Assembly: GCF_045679555.1 (NCBI RefSeq)
Contig: NC_092099.1
Coordinates: 10,648,076-10,712,075, forward strand
Direction of reading: 5' to 3'
Length of the DNA stretch: 64,000 nt
Origin: Salvelinus alpinus
Lineage: Eukaryota; Chordata; Actinopteri; Salmoniformes; Salmonidae
The position numbers and the translations under genes were made by a program. Shown here in pieces: positions 45,476-58,158 of this stretch. Below the pieces are notes generated by a model. That model was not told the DNA's origin and ran no database searches. It saw only the letters and a list, made by a program, of their open reading frames with translations. Numbering within the stretch: the stretch's first letter is position 1; every line of letters begins with the position of its first letter.

Positions 45476-45759
45476 GCAAACGAGGACAGACAATTATTAT
45501 GCGCTAGGTGCTTCAGCACCCCGGTCCCGTTCTGTGAGCTTGTGTGGCCTACCACTTCACGGCTGAGCCGTTGTTGCTCATGGACGTTTCCACTTCACAA
45601 TAACAGCCTTTACAGTTGACCGGGGAAGCTCTCCCAGGGCAGAAATTTAACGACCTGGCTTGTTGGAAAGGTGGCTAACAATGACGAAACTGAATAAAAC
45701 GTTGGTCACAAAAAAAGAGACTGTAAAACGAAAAGCTGTGTTCATGTGCTTGTTTGGGC

Positions 45760-47089
45760 CAAGATTAAAGGGTACTTGGACAACTGTTGGAGCATGACCT
45801 GTACGTCAAGGCTGAGAAATGCCTGTTCTTTCACCAGGCTGTCTCCTTCCTAGGGTATCGCATCTCCACATTAGGGGTGGAGATGGAGTGACCGCATTTC
45901 AGCCGTGCGTAATTGGCCGACTCCCACCACGGTAAAGGAGGTGCAGCGATTTTTAGGGTTTTCCAATTACTACCGGAGATTTATCCGGGGTTTTGTCCAG
46001 GCTGCTCCCATTACCTCACTGCTGAAGGGGGGTCCCGTACGGTTGCAGTGGTCGGCTGAGGCGGACAGGGCTTTTGGGCAGCTAAGAGCTCTGTTTACTT
46101 CGGCTCCCGTGCTGGCCCATCCGGATCCCTCTCTGGTGTTCATAGTGGAGGTGGACGCATCCGAGACTGGGATAGGAGCCGTGCTCTCACAGCGCTCGGG
46201 TACACCACCAAAACTCCGCCCCTGTGCTTTCTTCTCGAAGAAGCTCAGCCCAGCGGAGCGTAACTATGATGTGGGGGACCGGGAGCTGTTGGCTGTGGTT
46301 AAAGCGTTGAAGGTGTGAAGACATTGGTTTGAGGGGGCTAAACACCCTTTCCTTATCTGGACTGACCACCGCAACCTGGAGTACATCTGGGCAGCGAGGA
46401 GACTGAATCCTCGTCAGACAAGGTGTGCCATGTTCTTTACCCGTTTTGTATTTACCCTGTCCTACAGACCAGGTTCCCAGAATACGAAGGCAGACACACT
46501 GTCCCTGCTGTATGACACAGAGGAGCGGCCCATGGATCAGACTCCCATACTCCCGGCCTCTTGCCTGGTAGCGCCGGTCGTGTGGGAGTTGGACGCGGAC
46601 ATTGAGCAGGCGTTGCGTACAGAACCCGCTCCCCTCCAGTGTCCAGTCGGGCGTATGTACGTTCCGTCTGCTGTCCGTGACCAGTTGATTTATTGGGCCC
46701 ACACGTCACCCTCCTCTGGTCATCCGGGGATCAGTCGGATGGTGCGCTGTCTGACTGGGAAGTACTGGTGGCCCACCTCGGCTAAGGACGTGAGGATCTA
46801 TGTTTCCTCCTGCTCAGTGTGTGCCCAGAGTAAGGCTCCGAGACACCTGCCAAGAGGTAAGCTACACCCCTTACCCGTTCCACAACGACCTTGGTCACAC
46901 CTGTCTGTGGATTTTCACAACTGGTCGTTGTGGATCATTTCTCTAAGTCCTGTTGTCTCCTCCCTCTGCCCGGTCTTCCTACGGCCCTACAGACTGCGGA
47001 AGCACTGTTTACTCATGTCATCCGGCACTACGGGGTGCATGAGGATATAGTGTCTGATCTGGGTCCCCAGTTCATGTCGAGAGTATGGA
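45760..47089 (+). pseudogene. Gypsy 2 pol: RT end, RNase H, integrase start
   Basis: The C-terminal reverse transcriptase ([16 protein letters not shown]) precedes RNase H ([17 protein letters not shown], with catalytic Asp). A TGA at 46316-46318 replaces a likely Trp codon (KV-*-RHW), and the same frame then continues to 47050. The integrase zinc finger HHCC is visible (WAHTSPSSGHPGI and SSCSVCAQSK), then the core [10 protein letters not shown] (first Asp). A frame change near 46925 leads to [10 protein letters not shown] and [12 protein letters not shown] (second Asp). Confidence 0.87.
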
Positions 47090-47499
47090 TGTCACGCCCT
47101 GGCCTTAGTTATCTTTGTTTTCTTTATTATTTTAGTTAGGTCAGGGTGTGACATGGGGAATGTATGTGTTTTTGTAGTGTCTAGGGGTGTTGTATGTGTA
47201 TGGGGCAGTGTATAGTGTAGTTGTCTAGGTAGTCTATGGTTGCCTGAAGGGTTCTCAATCAGAGACAGCTGTCATTCATTGTCTCTGATTGGGAGCCATA
47301 TTTAAGGCAGCCATAGGCATTAAGTTAATGTGGGTAATTGTCTATGTTCTATGTTGCATGTGTGCACTTAGTTCTTTCATAGCTTCACGTTCGTCTGTTT
47401 GTTGTTTTGTTCCGTTTGTTCATCTTCCTAATAAAGAGAAGATGTATTTTTCACACGCTGCGCCTTGGTCCTCTCTCTCACCGCAAGATGATCGTGACA
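47090..47499 (+). mobile_element. Solo LTR (410 bp) in Gypsy element 2
   Basis: TGTCACGCCCTGG to ATCGTGACA, flanked by a perfect 5-bp duplication ATGGA (47085-47089 and 47500-47504). It contains an AATAAA site near 47431. It interrupts the integrase frame, and the host sequence resumes directly after. It is a different LTR family from those at 6720, 25221 and 48392. Confidence 0.92.
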
Positions 47500-48391
47500 A
47501 TGGAAGGCGTTCATGGAACGTCTGGGGGTCTCGATCAGCCTTACCTCGGGTTTTCACCCCGAGAGTAACGTGCAGGTAGAGTGAGTCAACCAGGATGTGG
47601 GCAGGTTTCTGCGGTCCTATTGCCAGGACCGGCCGGGGGAGTGGGCGGCGTTCGTGCCCTGGGCCGAGATGGCACAGAACTCGCTTCGCCACTCCTCCAC
47701 TAACCTCTCCCCCTTTCAGTGCGTATTGGGGTACCAGCCGGTTCTGGCGCCGTGGCATCAGGGTCAGACAGAGGCTCCTGCGGTGGACGACTGGCTCAGG
47801 CGCGCGGAGGAGACATGGGAGGCCGCACGTGTACACATCCAGCGAGCCGCGCTTCGCCAGAAAACCAGCACGGACTGTCACCGCAATGAGACCCCGGCAC
47901 CGGGTCTGGCTCTCGACCCGAAACCTGCCCCTCCGCCTGCCCTGCCGGAAGCTGGGTCCGCAGTTTGTGGGGCCCTTCAAAGTCCTGAGGAGGGTGAACG
48001 AGCTATGTTATAGATTACAGCTTCCCTCTGATTATCGTATTAACCCCTCGTTCCATGTGTCTCTCCTCAGGCCGGTGGTGGCTGGTCCGCTCCAGGAATC
48101 TGAGGTGCGGGAGGTCCCTCCGCCCCCTTTGGACATCGAGGGGGCCCCGGCGTACATCGTTCGTTCCATCCTGGATTTGAGGCGTCGGGCGGGGGGCCTT
48201 CAGTACCTCGTGGAGTGGGAGGGGTACGGTCCGGAGGAGAGGTGCTGGGTTCCGTTTGCGGATGTTTTGGATCCCGAACTGCTGCGGGAGTTTCACCGTC
48301 GTCGGCCGGATCGCCCTGCGCCTCGCCCTCCGGGTCGTCCCCGAGGCCGGTGTCGGCGCGTCGCTGGAGCTGCGCTTCAAGGGAGGTGTAC
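47500..48391 (+). pseudogene. Gypsy 2 integrase C-terminus and chromodomain
   Basis: After the solo LTR the integrase continues (frame 47597: [35 protein letters not shown]). A frame change near 47890 leads to [30 protein letters not shown], and the chromodomain ([38 protein letters not shown], about 48155-48270). It ends near a GGGAGGTG polypurine stretch before the LTR. Confidence 0.87.
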
Positions 48392-48764
48392 TGTCACGAC
48401 TTCCGCCGAAGTCGGCTCCTCTCCTTGTTCGGGAGGCGTTCGGCGATCAACGTCACCGGCTTTCTAGCCATCGCCGCTCTATTTTTCATATGTCCATTTG
48501 TTTTGTCTTGTTCCATACACACCTGGTTTTCATTCCCCAATCAATCTACATGTATTTAGTCCTCTGTTCCCCATCATGTCTTTGTGTGTAATTGTTCATT
48601 GCTAATGGTGTATGTTCACGCGCGATACTTTTATAGTTTATGTTCCGTGTTTTTGGGAACTTATGTCATTTTTTGTGCCTATTGTTGAATGGAATAAAAG
48701 TGCGCCTGTTTACTCTACTCTGCTCTCCTGCACCTGACTTCGCCTCCCTTACACAGCCATAACA
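48392..48764 (+). repeat. 3' LTR of Gypsy element 2
   Basis: 373 bp, TGTCACGACTTCCG to CAGCCATAACA, with an AATAAA signal near 48691. Only one copy is present in the window because the element is 5'-truncated, so its age cannot be read from LTR divergence. Confidence 0.8.
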
Positions 48765-49454
48765 CTTCCTGGATTGGATTTTTTGGATTTTCTCCTTCTG
48801 AAATAAAGATGGACCTTGTGTTTGGATGGAATGAGATATTGCCGCACTGATCCTACATTAAACAACTAGAAGAGCATTTTTGCAGCAGTAGAATAAATTA
48901 AATAGTTGTCTGAGACCCAACATTACAGTATATAACTGACTGCAAAGTGTATTAATTTTAGGATGTGATTTATTGTATTCATCTTACTCTCAGTTACAAA
49001 GGGAATATGCCATCACAATCCCTTTGGAGAGAATGCCCTGAAGTGGCCTGAGATAAATTATGATTTACTAAACAACCTTTCTTTTGCCTATTATGAAAAC
49101 CTGCCCGTGGGCACTAAAAGTACCACATTCAATGAATCATGACTAAGAGAATAGCTTGGAAATGGGAGACTGTTGTCTTGAGGGAGAGGCACAGGCGGTG
49201 AGTCTGTGATTGAGTAACTCTTTTTGGACATTGTTAGGCGAGTAAGACTGATGTACTGACTGACATACTGGGGTGTTGGAGGTCACAGGAGAGGACACAA
49301 GCAAGTTATTTGAAATACATAAAAGATCCCCTTTGGATCATAATCACAATAATTTAATAACGTCTAAGGACTACTTGATATGCACTGAGAATCTCCACTA
49401 AGACACAGAAGACAGTTCTGATATATAAAATGAAATAATACAAAAATATTATTT
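48765..49454. other. Non-coding interval
   Basis: AT-rich sequence with no recognisable gene or repeat. Confidence 0.5.
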
Positions 49455-49648
49455 CACCTTTATTTAAATAGGCAAGTCAGTTTAAAACACATTCTTATTT
49501 ACGATGACAGCCTAGTGGGGAACAGTGGGTTAACTGCCTTGTTCAGGGGTAGAAGGACAGAGTTTTACCTAGTCAGCTCAGGGAGACGATCCACCAACCT
49601 TTCGGTTACTGGACCAACGCTCTAACCACTAGGCTACCTGTCGCCCCA
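49455..49648 (-). repeat. tRNA-derived salmonid SINE
   Basis: On the minus strand: GGTAGCCTAGTGGTTAGAGCG (A-box region), CCGAAAGGTTGGTGGATCG (worn B box), then a body with CAAGGCAGTTAACCCACTGTTCC and a tail TGCCTATTTAAATAAAGG. It is related to, but distinct from, the SINE at 35981. Not a functional tRNA. Confidence 0.82.
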
Positions 49649-50844
49649 TATATCTTCTAATCACCTAATATTGTCAGATACATATGAAACCATATGGAAA
49701 TATCCCAAGGGAGCGTGCTACCCCTCATAATTCAATTAGTCTATAGACACACGTGCCTCAGTCCCAGATATAAGCAGCTAGCTAGTGAACAGACATCACC
49801 CTGCAAGACAATACCCTGCAGATTGATCCTAACTAGCCCCTGAAGCAATGGGGCTCCATGATGGAACAGACATTGATTTGATTTGAAGGAAGAGTGAAAG
49901 CCGACGTCTGTGCCCTCTGTTGGAGAGGTGAACGATGATTGAATGATGAGTGTCCAGAGGTTTCACTGCAATACTGTAAGTTGGCAGGCAGCCTGTTCTG
50001 AACAATCACCTTTGATACAAATGAGTGTGAAATATAAAGGAATCTCTGCTTCATGAACATGGCTATAACTACATATGTACAATTTCTGTGCGATTCCTGT
50101 CCAAACAGGACCCATTTGGATCATTGAGCTTAAAACAGGCACACAAATGTTTTTACATTACGTTTTGATACAAGATATTTCTACTATGGGAATGACACAG
50201 ATGTATAGCGTATGTGGTAGCTACAGTATATTAATGTATTATAAAACAACCAAATATACATGGCTTATCTTGATACAGGACCAAAGTAAACACATGACCA
50301 CTGTAGACAAAGATAACTGAAGGACCCAATTCTTACAGCCATGTAGATGCAGCTGATAACCGAGAGTGTCTGCTGCTGACACTTGATAAGCCTGTGGTCT
50401 GCCTTAGATGCCTATAGCCCAAAACAAATATCAAAGTGTCCGGGTCCTTGACAGATGACAATCAGTCAAAACAGTATCAGTTTATACGTGGCTGCTAACA
50501 AGCTCTGTAAAATCCTTGATTATCTCGAGGTTGGAAGATAGAAAAAAGATGATTTAATTCTTGCCGTAAGCTCAGGAGTCTTATGAGAGAGTTCAACAAA
50601 CATCTCTACAGAGACATATGGGACATTTCCAGACAGTCCTATTTTCCTTCTCAAAATACCTGCACGTCACATCTAATGAGTAAAAACAGACTTACTTCAG
50701 AAATACATTTCACACAAATATTGCCAATATAACTGAGCTGAGTTTTCAACAAATTGCACCTCGTGAAACAATTAACCAACCAAAGAAGAAGCTCTGACTC
50801 ATTAAAGGGCTATGTTTGTGTTCCATAAAAAGAGATGTTGATGT
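49649..50844. other. Non-coding interval
   Basis: No gene, transposon end or strong repeat recognised. Appears to be single-copy DNA. Confidence 0.5.
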
Positions 50845-51038
50845 TCAATGAGCAGTAAACCATAATTTACCTCCTGTTTTAAATGGCCTAACATATCCCT
50901 ATTAAATAATCAACAAGGTAGACAGGACACTGGTCAATGAGCAGTAAACCATAATTTACCTCCTGTTTTAAATGGCCCAACATATCCCTATTAAATAATC
51001 AACAAGGTAGACAGGACACTGGTCAATGAGCAGTAAAC
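50845..51038. repeat. 89-bp tandem duplication
   Basis: Unit starting TCAATGAGCAGTAAACC at 50845 and 50934, with a third partial start (16 bases) at 51023. The two full units differ at one position (GGCCTAAC versus GGCCCAAC). Confidence 0.93.
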
Positions 51039-52837
51039 TCAAATGTATTATTTACACCAGATCTATATTTAGTCAAAAACAATCCTCTAAGGATTCAGGG
51101 GAGAAAGAAAGGAAAATAAACCCTCCATATCAGCAAAGGGATCTTAAGTATTTAGCAAGAAAATATTTCTATTGTGCCTCAAACTCTGGGAAAATAAACC
51201 AAAAGCCAGCAGATTACAAAGCCCTCGGGCCCAGAGTGAGATCCTTTAGGATCTGTCCACAGAGACTACACAAGGAGGAAACTATACCACTGGGGGAGGG
51301 AGGGTTGTTTACTTTGCTTTAAAAACCCACCAATTGTATTATTCTCATGGGAAACTACCTTAATCTTCCGGAATACAACAAAAAAGTGTTGTATCATACC
51401 ACTGTGCATTTCTGCTAGTTTGAGTTCTAAAGAGGACGCCTAAATCAACTGTCGCATTCACGTCAAAAAGAATTTGAGTGAAATAATGAACATTACCAAT
51501 AATCAGTGTGAGAAACTGCTTTTGTTCCTACTCAAACACAAACCCCAGCTGGCAACCCATTCATACTGGCTCCTTGGGAGCACCAGACGACTGAACGCAC
51601 TATAATTAGGAGTACAGTTTCACTTGGGGGCTCATAAATATTGCTCACTTCCTGTGAAAGAGAGCAAAAACAAACCAGGTGCCTGTTTAACTTTCTATTA
51701 CCCTTTCCTAGAGACAACAGGAAGATAAAAAATAAAACAACTATTTGTTTTGTTCTCGCTTCAGGCAAGAAGGACCCTCTGTGTCGCCTTTTAGACTTCA
51801 AGGCACCAGAGCAGAAGTAAAAAGTGTCTCTCTAGCTGGGCTGATATCCATCCATTGGTTCTTTGTTTTCTAGTGTTTGGGACAGATCCATGCCATAACA
51901 TAGTATATTCCAACTATCTACTCATTGAAAGGGTCATGCCTTGACAGGAATGATCATATATGTTGTATTTCCATCAGAGTTAAATAGTTAATGGGCTCAG
52001 TCCGACCGTGATGAGTGGAGCTATAAATCAGGCCTAAAAGCAAATGCCAGAGGTGACAGATCTGATGTAACGTTGTGTCTTTGCAGAGAGGATGTTAAAA
52101 ATGCTCCCTCTACGTAACATTTATAAAGCTAATGAAGACCTCATCTTATTGTGAAACAATGTGCTAATAGTCAGATGTATCCATGCTCACCACATGATTC
52201 CCATGTTTAAAAGCTATTTTTGTTCTCATCCAAGAGAAAGGAAAGTGACAAGCAATTTTAAATCAAAACACTTTTTTAAATTAAAAATGTTCACTCTGCT
52301 ATACTGAAATACATCTATTCCCTTTTCAATTAATAAAGCATAATTTGATATATTCTGTAACAATACACCAATTAATAATGAAGATATGAATGTGTTCAAT
52401 AGTGAGGCTTATCCGCATGTTGATGTCTCACTGAGTGCTAATGCAGGGGATTTGAATTAAGTCTGGATTAACAGCAGGTTTATGACTTGATCTCCTCAGA
52501 CTGTCTATAAACCTTATCTACTGTCATCTGGACTATTGTTCCTCTTATCTAAGTAGATCAGGGCAGTGCTGACCTGCCTATACATTGGATGGGGCCTTCC
52601 CTCTCCTCTAAAAGCTACCCGGGCCATATGGATGTCTCAGACCAGTGAAAGCTTGAAAGGCAACCTGTGGTGATCCCTTTCATTGCCTTCTGTCACAAAT
52701 AGGTGCTGCAAAGAGCTCTCCTGCTGCCCATGGAAAGAGGAGCACTGAAGGAGAATCACTCAGACTGACGGGGAGCTATTGAATTATATGCTAAATCACC
52801 TGTCCTTCATTGAACATTGAAGCAGAAAAGAGTTATC
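51039..52837. other. Non-coding interval
   Basis: AT-rich sequence without recognisable genes or repeats; short ORFs only. Confidence 0.5.
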
Positions 52838-52845
52838 TTCTAGAG

Positions 52846-53027
52846 CAGTGGTTCTCAATCCTGGTCCTGGGGACCCAGAGGGGTGCACATTTTTGTTTTT
52901 GCCCTAGCACTACAAACCTGATTCAAATCATCAAAGCCTCATGATGAGTTTTTAATTTGAATCAGCTGTGTAGGGCTAGGGCAAAAACAAAAATGTGCAG
53001 CCCCAGGACCAGGATTGAGAACCAGTG
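52846..53027. mobile_element. Short hAT-type MITE (182 bp)
   Basis: Terminal inverted repeats: CAGTGGTTCTCAATCCTGGTCC at the left, near-complement at the right. A perfect 8-bp duplication TTCTAGAG lies at 52838-52845 and 53028-53035. Almost the whole element can fold back on itself. No coding region, so it is a miniature non-autonomous transposon mobilised by a hAT transposase elsewhere. Confidence 0.92.
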
Positions 53028-53035
53028 TTCTAGAG

Positions 53036-56000
53036 CACAAAAATAACTAAATTAGAATTATTTTATAAACCACTGAAATCAATGTTTACATTGAGAGGGG
53101 TAGGCCTAAATGCAGAATTCTTTGAGCTGCATGGTCTATTTTTGTAATATCAACTGTAGTATTTGAGATCTCACAGAAGACTGGGTGTTTGTTAAGGCTA
53201 TTGCACACCGCAAACCACAATTTAGCCGTTAGAAACAAAGGAAAGGGAACCCGTGTTGCATTTATCATGGACACACATAAAAAACACCCTTCCCTTATAC
53301 AACATAACACTACGTTTCTCAACCACTGCTGTGGCTTATACTTGGGCTCCAAGCCAGTTGGATATACACTTCCCCAACAGCCTCACGGAAAGTGTCACCT
53401 ATTTCAATTTTATTGGCTCATGCCTTTTTTTCAAGCTTCTACTACTGAGTGAACCCATGTCAGGACACACAGTGGCAGGATTTGTGTCATCAGGGTTTAG
53501 TTTATTAGGACCCATTAGCTACAACACATGCAGCAGCTACTCTTACTGGGGTTCACATAAAACGTACAAATACATTTCAAAGTACAGAACAGTAATAGAC
53601 AAGAACAACATACGATATTACACAAAATTCAATTTAAAAAAAAATAAATAAGACTTAGGTATAGGAAAGATAGCAAGAGACAACAAAAATACTATTTACA
53701 CAGTATTCATATACACATATTCGTATTCTTATATACAGTACAGTTACATTAGATATTTAGAAAGAGGAGTGGCACTGTGATACAATATATTTTTTATTTG
53801 TTTTTTTTAAACCTAAACTTGCTATTTGCCTGAGTAACCTCTGGTGGCAGAGCATTCCACAATGACTTGGCTCTATACAGAACTGATAGATGTAGAGATA
53901 GGTAGAGGAAGAGATGTTCTGAAAACCTACCACTTCCTGTTTGACCCCACCTTCACAGAGGAAGTTGTGTTTGCTGACCTTATACAAGTCTCTTTATATT
54001 TCTGTATGAGAAGCGCTAAATGACCGCTTATAAGCATGAAGTGAAGGATGGACACAGTCATCACTTGTACTTTCACTGCCAGTTCTGATGTAGGCAACTG
54101 CTATCACAGCAAAATGCAATAACACAGTACTTTTCAACAGTGAGTTACGCCGACTGTGTTAGTTTATTCCCAATGAGCTCTTTCACCAATATGTTGCATA
54201 TTACTGATTTATAGATTTAAACAATGAATCAGAGCCAGTCTTTGATTTGAAGTAGACTGTCAACTCTGTGACAGGAACCATGCTAAACATCAGCTAAGAG
54301 TCTGTCTGGCTGTTCCTTGGCCAGCAGCAACAACGAGCTGGCTTGTAAGAATTATATACTGTAGACAGGTCTCACCCTAAACAGGTGGTGAAACCAAAAC
54401 CTCTTTTTGTTCAGACAAGTTTGGGTGCGTTCCTCCTGTCACAAATAGGCTGCTGTTCATAAAACAGCATAATACAGCAGAATACATCTTTTTTTCTAAA
54501 GAGAATCTACTCTATTGATAAAACAGAACTTCACACGCAGAGTCTGTGATGTAGCTGTAAACACTCCCCAGCTCTAACCACACATATGCATATCCCCACC
54601 GGAGACCGGGGTTCTTCTATCCTCATCCTCCCACTATTTCTCCCACCTGCCCGTCTCCCCCGCTTGTTTCACAACTGTCTGAAACGTTCCAATTCATACC
54701 TAAGTTTTAAGTTGTTGTTTTTCTTCAACAGAACTTCAGAAATAAGTGATATTTCTGACAGACAGGTGATTCCTATACTGCAAAGGCCCTGCTGACCAGC
54801 ATATTGTGACCAATGATGTCAGTGGAGGAGCTTTCCTAAGGTCAATACAGTCACCCCACACCCAAGTAGGACGTTTCTGAAGGTGCCTTCCTCAGATAAG
54901 GACAACCTTTGTCCTTAAAGCGGGTCTATTGTTTACATTTTTAGGGCTTTCTATAAACACAAGCATTCAAACATGCATTCCGGAAGCTTTCTGAACAACA
55001 ACAAAAAATCTACACAAGAAGAATGTAATCTTAAGATTTTTCAAAGTGCCAATTTAATGAGGAATTCATTTTTTTTGTTGGCACCCTCCTACATTAATTC
55101 CGATTAACTTCAGCTACTCGGAGCTATGTAAAGTCAAACATGTTTGTTTTTATGACTAATTGTCAACATCACCACTCTTCATATGGGTGAGGTGTCACCT
55201 ACTCAGGTGTTATGTTCAATTCACCTCATCCCTCTTTACAGGAGACAAACTTTGCACAAAGGCACAGGGAGCAGGCCAAAACAAGCATGAGGGATCTCTC
55301 ATCCCTACTACCTCCTACTGGATGGCAAACAGCTTCCCCTCCCCCAAGACTCCACAGACCATGAAGAACAGTAGTACCCCGATAAAATCACTTTAGATAC
55401 TGGAGTTGTACATTCCAATATGAATACTGAGAATACCTTAATGTTCAGACATGTTGAAGCAAACAACAAAATAAACCAGAGTCTTTGACAGATGTTTTAC
55501 GTCGGTAAATCAACCTATTGGCAAAGAGAACACAATAAACAGAGAGAAAATGAAAAGCTCTGTAAACCAGACTGTATTCCTAATTTTTCAGTATAGGATT
55601 CAAATGGGTATGTACTTGCATTCAAGACAAATATCCATAGAATAACCATATTGTGTAATTAATCAAAACACTTTTATTGAAGACCCACCCATTTAAATAT
55701 GCTGCAACCAGTTGGCATTCCTTACAGAGAGATGAAAAGCATATTTCAAAAACACTTTATTTTGGGGGAAACCCAAAAGTCAAAAACATAGGGTGTATCT
55801 CATTTTCTATGTGGTAACAAAAATGTGAAGGTGATATTGGAGTGCTTCAATCATGATGAAAATGTTCTCTGCTAACTTGCTGTGGGCCATGGATGAGTTG
55901 TGACTGGAAAACAACCATTGTTGACTCAACCTCTACAAGACTCTACAAGACTGCTTATTCTTCTCTTTATCTCCCCTGCATTCTTACTTCATTTTAATAC

Positions 56001-57807
56001 CCATTCTTGACTGAAGAGCCCTCTTACGGCTGTTCACACTTCTGATTTGTATTGTAAGTAGCTCATAGTTATTTGGTATTCTGAGTGCCGAATGCCATCT
56101 GCAATCTCCTGCAGTTTACACTGGGGTTTGCAGACCTGCAGACTTTTTCTGCAGTCATTTGGAAGAGAAAAACATTAGAGATTGTGCAAAAAAAGAAAAG
56201 TACATGCCAATGAAAACAACAAAGAGAGTGAAAATATCAAGTACATTTATATTTTTTTAATTATCTCCACAAACATTATATCTCTCAATCTAGCATTAGG
56301 GTCTCTAAAACCAAAGTGGGTTGATTTACATGCAAGGGTCACTAGAAACAATGTGGGCAAGACTAATGTATTTTACAGTAATTTCTGTGTTGTTCCATGC
56401 ATGGTGGATTATCTACTAAAACACGAGTGTACATAAAATGCAATGAATAGTTGGGTAAACATTTGTACTGAAGATACAAAACGTGTTTGTAATGGTCTTC
56501 TTTACCTTCTATGAGCCCTAGAACAAGGTTTTCAAGTCTGCATTCACTTCCTCCCAAACTGTCAGATTCACTATTTTTGTCTGATGGTATGCTTTTGCAA
56601 TAAAAATCTCTGCAATCCCTATTCGTCATTGCGTGTGGCGTGAAGTGGTTTTAGAGTGTGGGGTTCTATGTAGGAAGACACTACTTCTACATTTAATCCA
56701 TCAGCACTTCTTCAACCACAGCTTTTGATTTCAAAGGGACAGAAAACAACTGTTTGCCAGTGGCTAGCTTCGATAAGGGCAGGCACATCCATTCCCATAC
56801 ACTGGGCATTCTCTCTCTCTCCGGCCCTCTCCTCAGGTGTCCAGGACCTGCAGAAAACAGAGTGGAGCCAAAGTGCAAAGAAATGGTTAGAAGTGTTCCT
56901 AATAAAACTGCTTCCTCTTCTCCTCCCATCCACATCAACTGGTGGTCTGCACTCTGCACTATGTAGAGTATCTGATGGGATTAGTGTGGTGCATAAAAAC
57001 ACTTGCTTTACAACCCACAAACATTGAACTGGTGAAGTGGGTGGAGTCATTCAATCAATAAGTCATATCAGATTTCAAAGAGGATAACTTCGCTATACTC
57101 AGCTATTTGGTTACAGAGTGATCTTTTTTTTTTCACTAAAGATCGTAGTGACCTGCCCCCCTTGTCATCACCCAACCCTTGCTGGAGATTACTTCAACTG
57201 AAATAAGAGATGGTGAGAGTACTTTGTTTGAAAAAGGGCGAGAAGAATGGAGTTCGGGGTTATGATCTGTCTTGGGAATGAGTACATAAGGGAGAGAGGG
57301 ATATTTCAAAAGCGTTGGGTCAATCAGCACTTGGAAAGTGTAGACACAACAGTAGCCTACTTAGAAAGTGACAACCTGTGGAAAGAGTCGCGGCTGGGTT
57401 TGGAGAAAACTGCTATCAGACAAATCACATCACAGCAAATGCCTGACAGCACTCCAAATCAATGTTCAGAGGAACGTCGTTGATTTATTGTGAGAAAAAA
57501 TACATAGCTGCACCGTGCACGGAGATTCCAAACCCAATTTAGGCGTCATTCAAAATCATGCGTCGAATCGGTCCAGTGTAAATACGGGCTACTTAGATGT
57601 CTCATAGTCTACGCATTTAGGGGGCGTCGGCCACTTCTGTGATAACCCTAAAAACCGCATGGTGTCACACACGACCAAGGGCTCCGCCTTTGGGAGGAGC
57701 TTAAGGGGGTATTGCAAGGGGAGGAGGCTATTTAGGCACATTCGAATGTTCAGGTCACCAAAGTTGCTCATACACACGCGGATAAACAGTGCTCTCTTTT
57801 TGTCACG
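53036..57807. other. cxcr4 5' flank, no gene recognised
   Basis: About 4.8 kb upstream of cxcr4. It contains one worn LINE-like 3' end (53495-54060) and otherwise AT-rich sequence with short ORFs. A TATA-like string CTATTTAG at about 57728, in a GC-richer stretch, could mark the promoter 80 bp above the start codon. This is weak evidence. Confidence 0.45.
53495..54060 (-). repeat. Worn LINE 3'-end-like repeat
   Basis: Begins (plus strand) TTTATTAGGACCCATTAGC followed by GCAGCAGCTACTCTTACTGGGGTTC, a block I recall as common at the minus-strand ends of salmonid LINE copies. The remainder is diverged (GAGCATTCCACAATGACTTGGCTC). No coding capacity. Confidence 0.45.
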
Positions 57808-57825
57808 ATGTCTACTTATTACGAT
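57808..57825 (+). CDS. cxcr4: cxcr4 exon 1 (first six codons)
   Basis: Encodes MSTYYD, then a GTGAGT donor in phase 0. A first coding exon of five or six residues followed by one large exon is the standard gene structure of CXCR4. This exon is too short for any ORF scan; it was found by searching upstream of the large exon for an ATG followed by a donor. Joining gives a 356-residue receptor, close to the 352 of the human protein. Confidence 0.85.
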
Positions 57826-58158
57826 GTGAGTTTACCATTTCAGTCATTCAAAAACGTATCTAATACTCTCTATAGATGTAATATAGGGATAGGGCTATAT
57901 GTCGTTTTTCTGTAGAATCAATTAGACAATGTTTCTCAGATTATATCGTCAATAATTGACCACATTTTTTGTGTGTATTTAATTTTCTCCAAGTGAATTA
58001 TGGAAGTTTCTCAAATAGAGCAGATGTAGCCATATAATAGGCATACATTATTCCATGATAACTGTCTTCGTTTTATATTTTCACAAACAGCAAATTATTC
58101 GTTTTAATATATTTATTATAAACGATTATAAACTTATGCTTTCTCCCTCTTTTTGCAG
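57826..58158 (+). other. cxcr4: cxcr4 intron
   Basis: 333-bp intron, GTGAGT...TTTTTGCAG, with a pyrimidine-rich tract before the acceptor at 58157-58158. Confidence 0.85.

Larger units (their letters stand above)
44331..45680 (-). mobile_element. Tc1/mariner element F, split by a 5S-derived SINE
   Basis: The transposase-coding part (44331-44990) and the 5' leader (about 45478-45680) are separated by a minus-strand SINE. Neither terminal repeat is clearly preserved. A related fragment lies at 62578-63110. Confidence 0.75.
45760..48764 (+). mobile_element. Ty3/Gypsy element 2, 5'-truncated
   Basis: Starts inside reverse transcriptase at about 45760 and runs through RNase H, integrase and chromodomain to a 373-bp 3' LTR (48392-48764). 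No 5' LTR or gag is present. The integrase is split by a 410-bp solo LTR. It is the same broad chromodomain Gypsy class as element 1 but clearly different in sequence. Confidence 0.88.

Noticed and set aside
58153-58158. Start of the cxcr4 frame at 58153 (TTG)
   Set aside because: Those bases are the end of the intron (TTGCAG). The true start is in the short exon at 57808.
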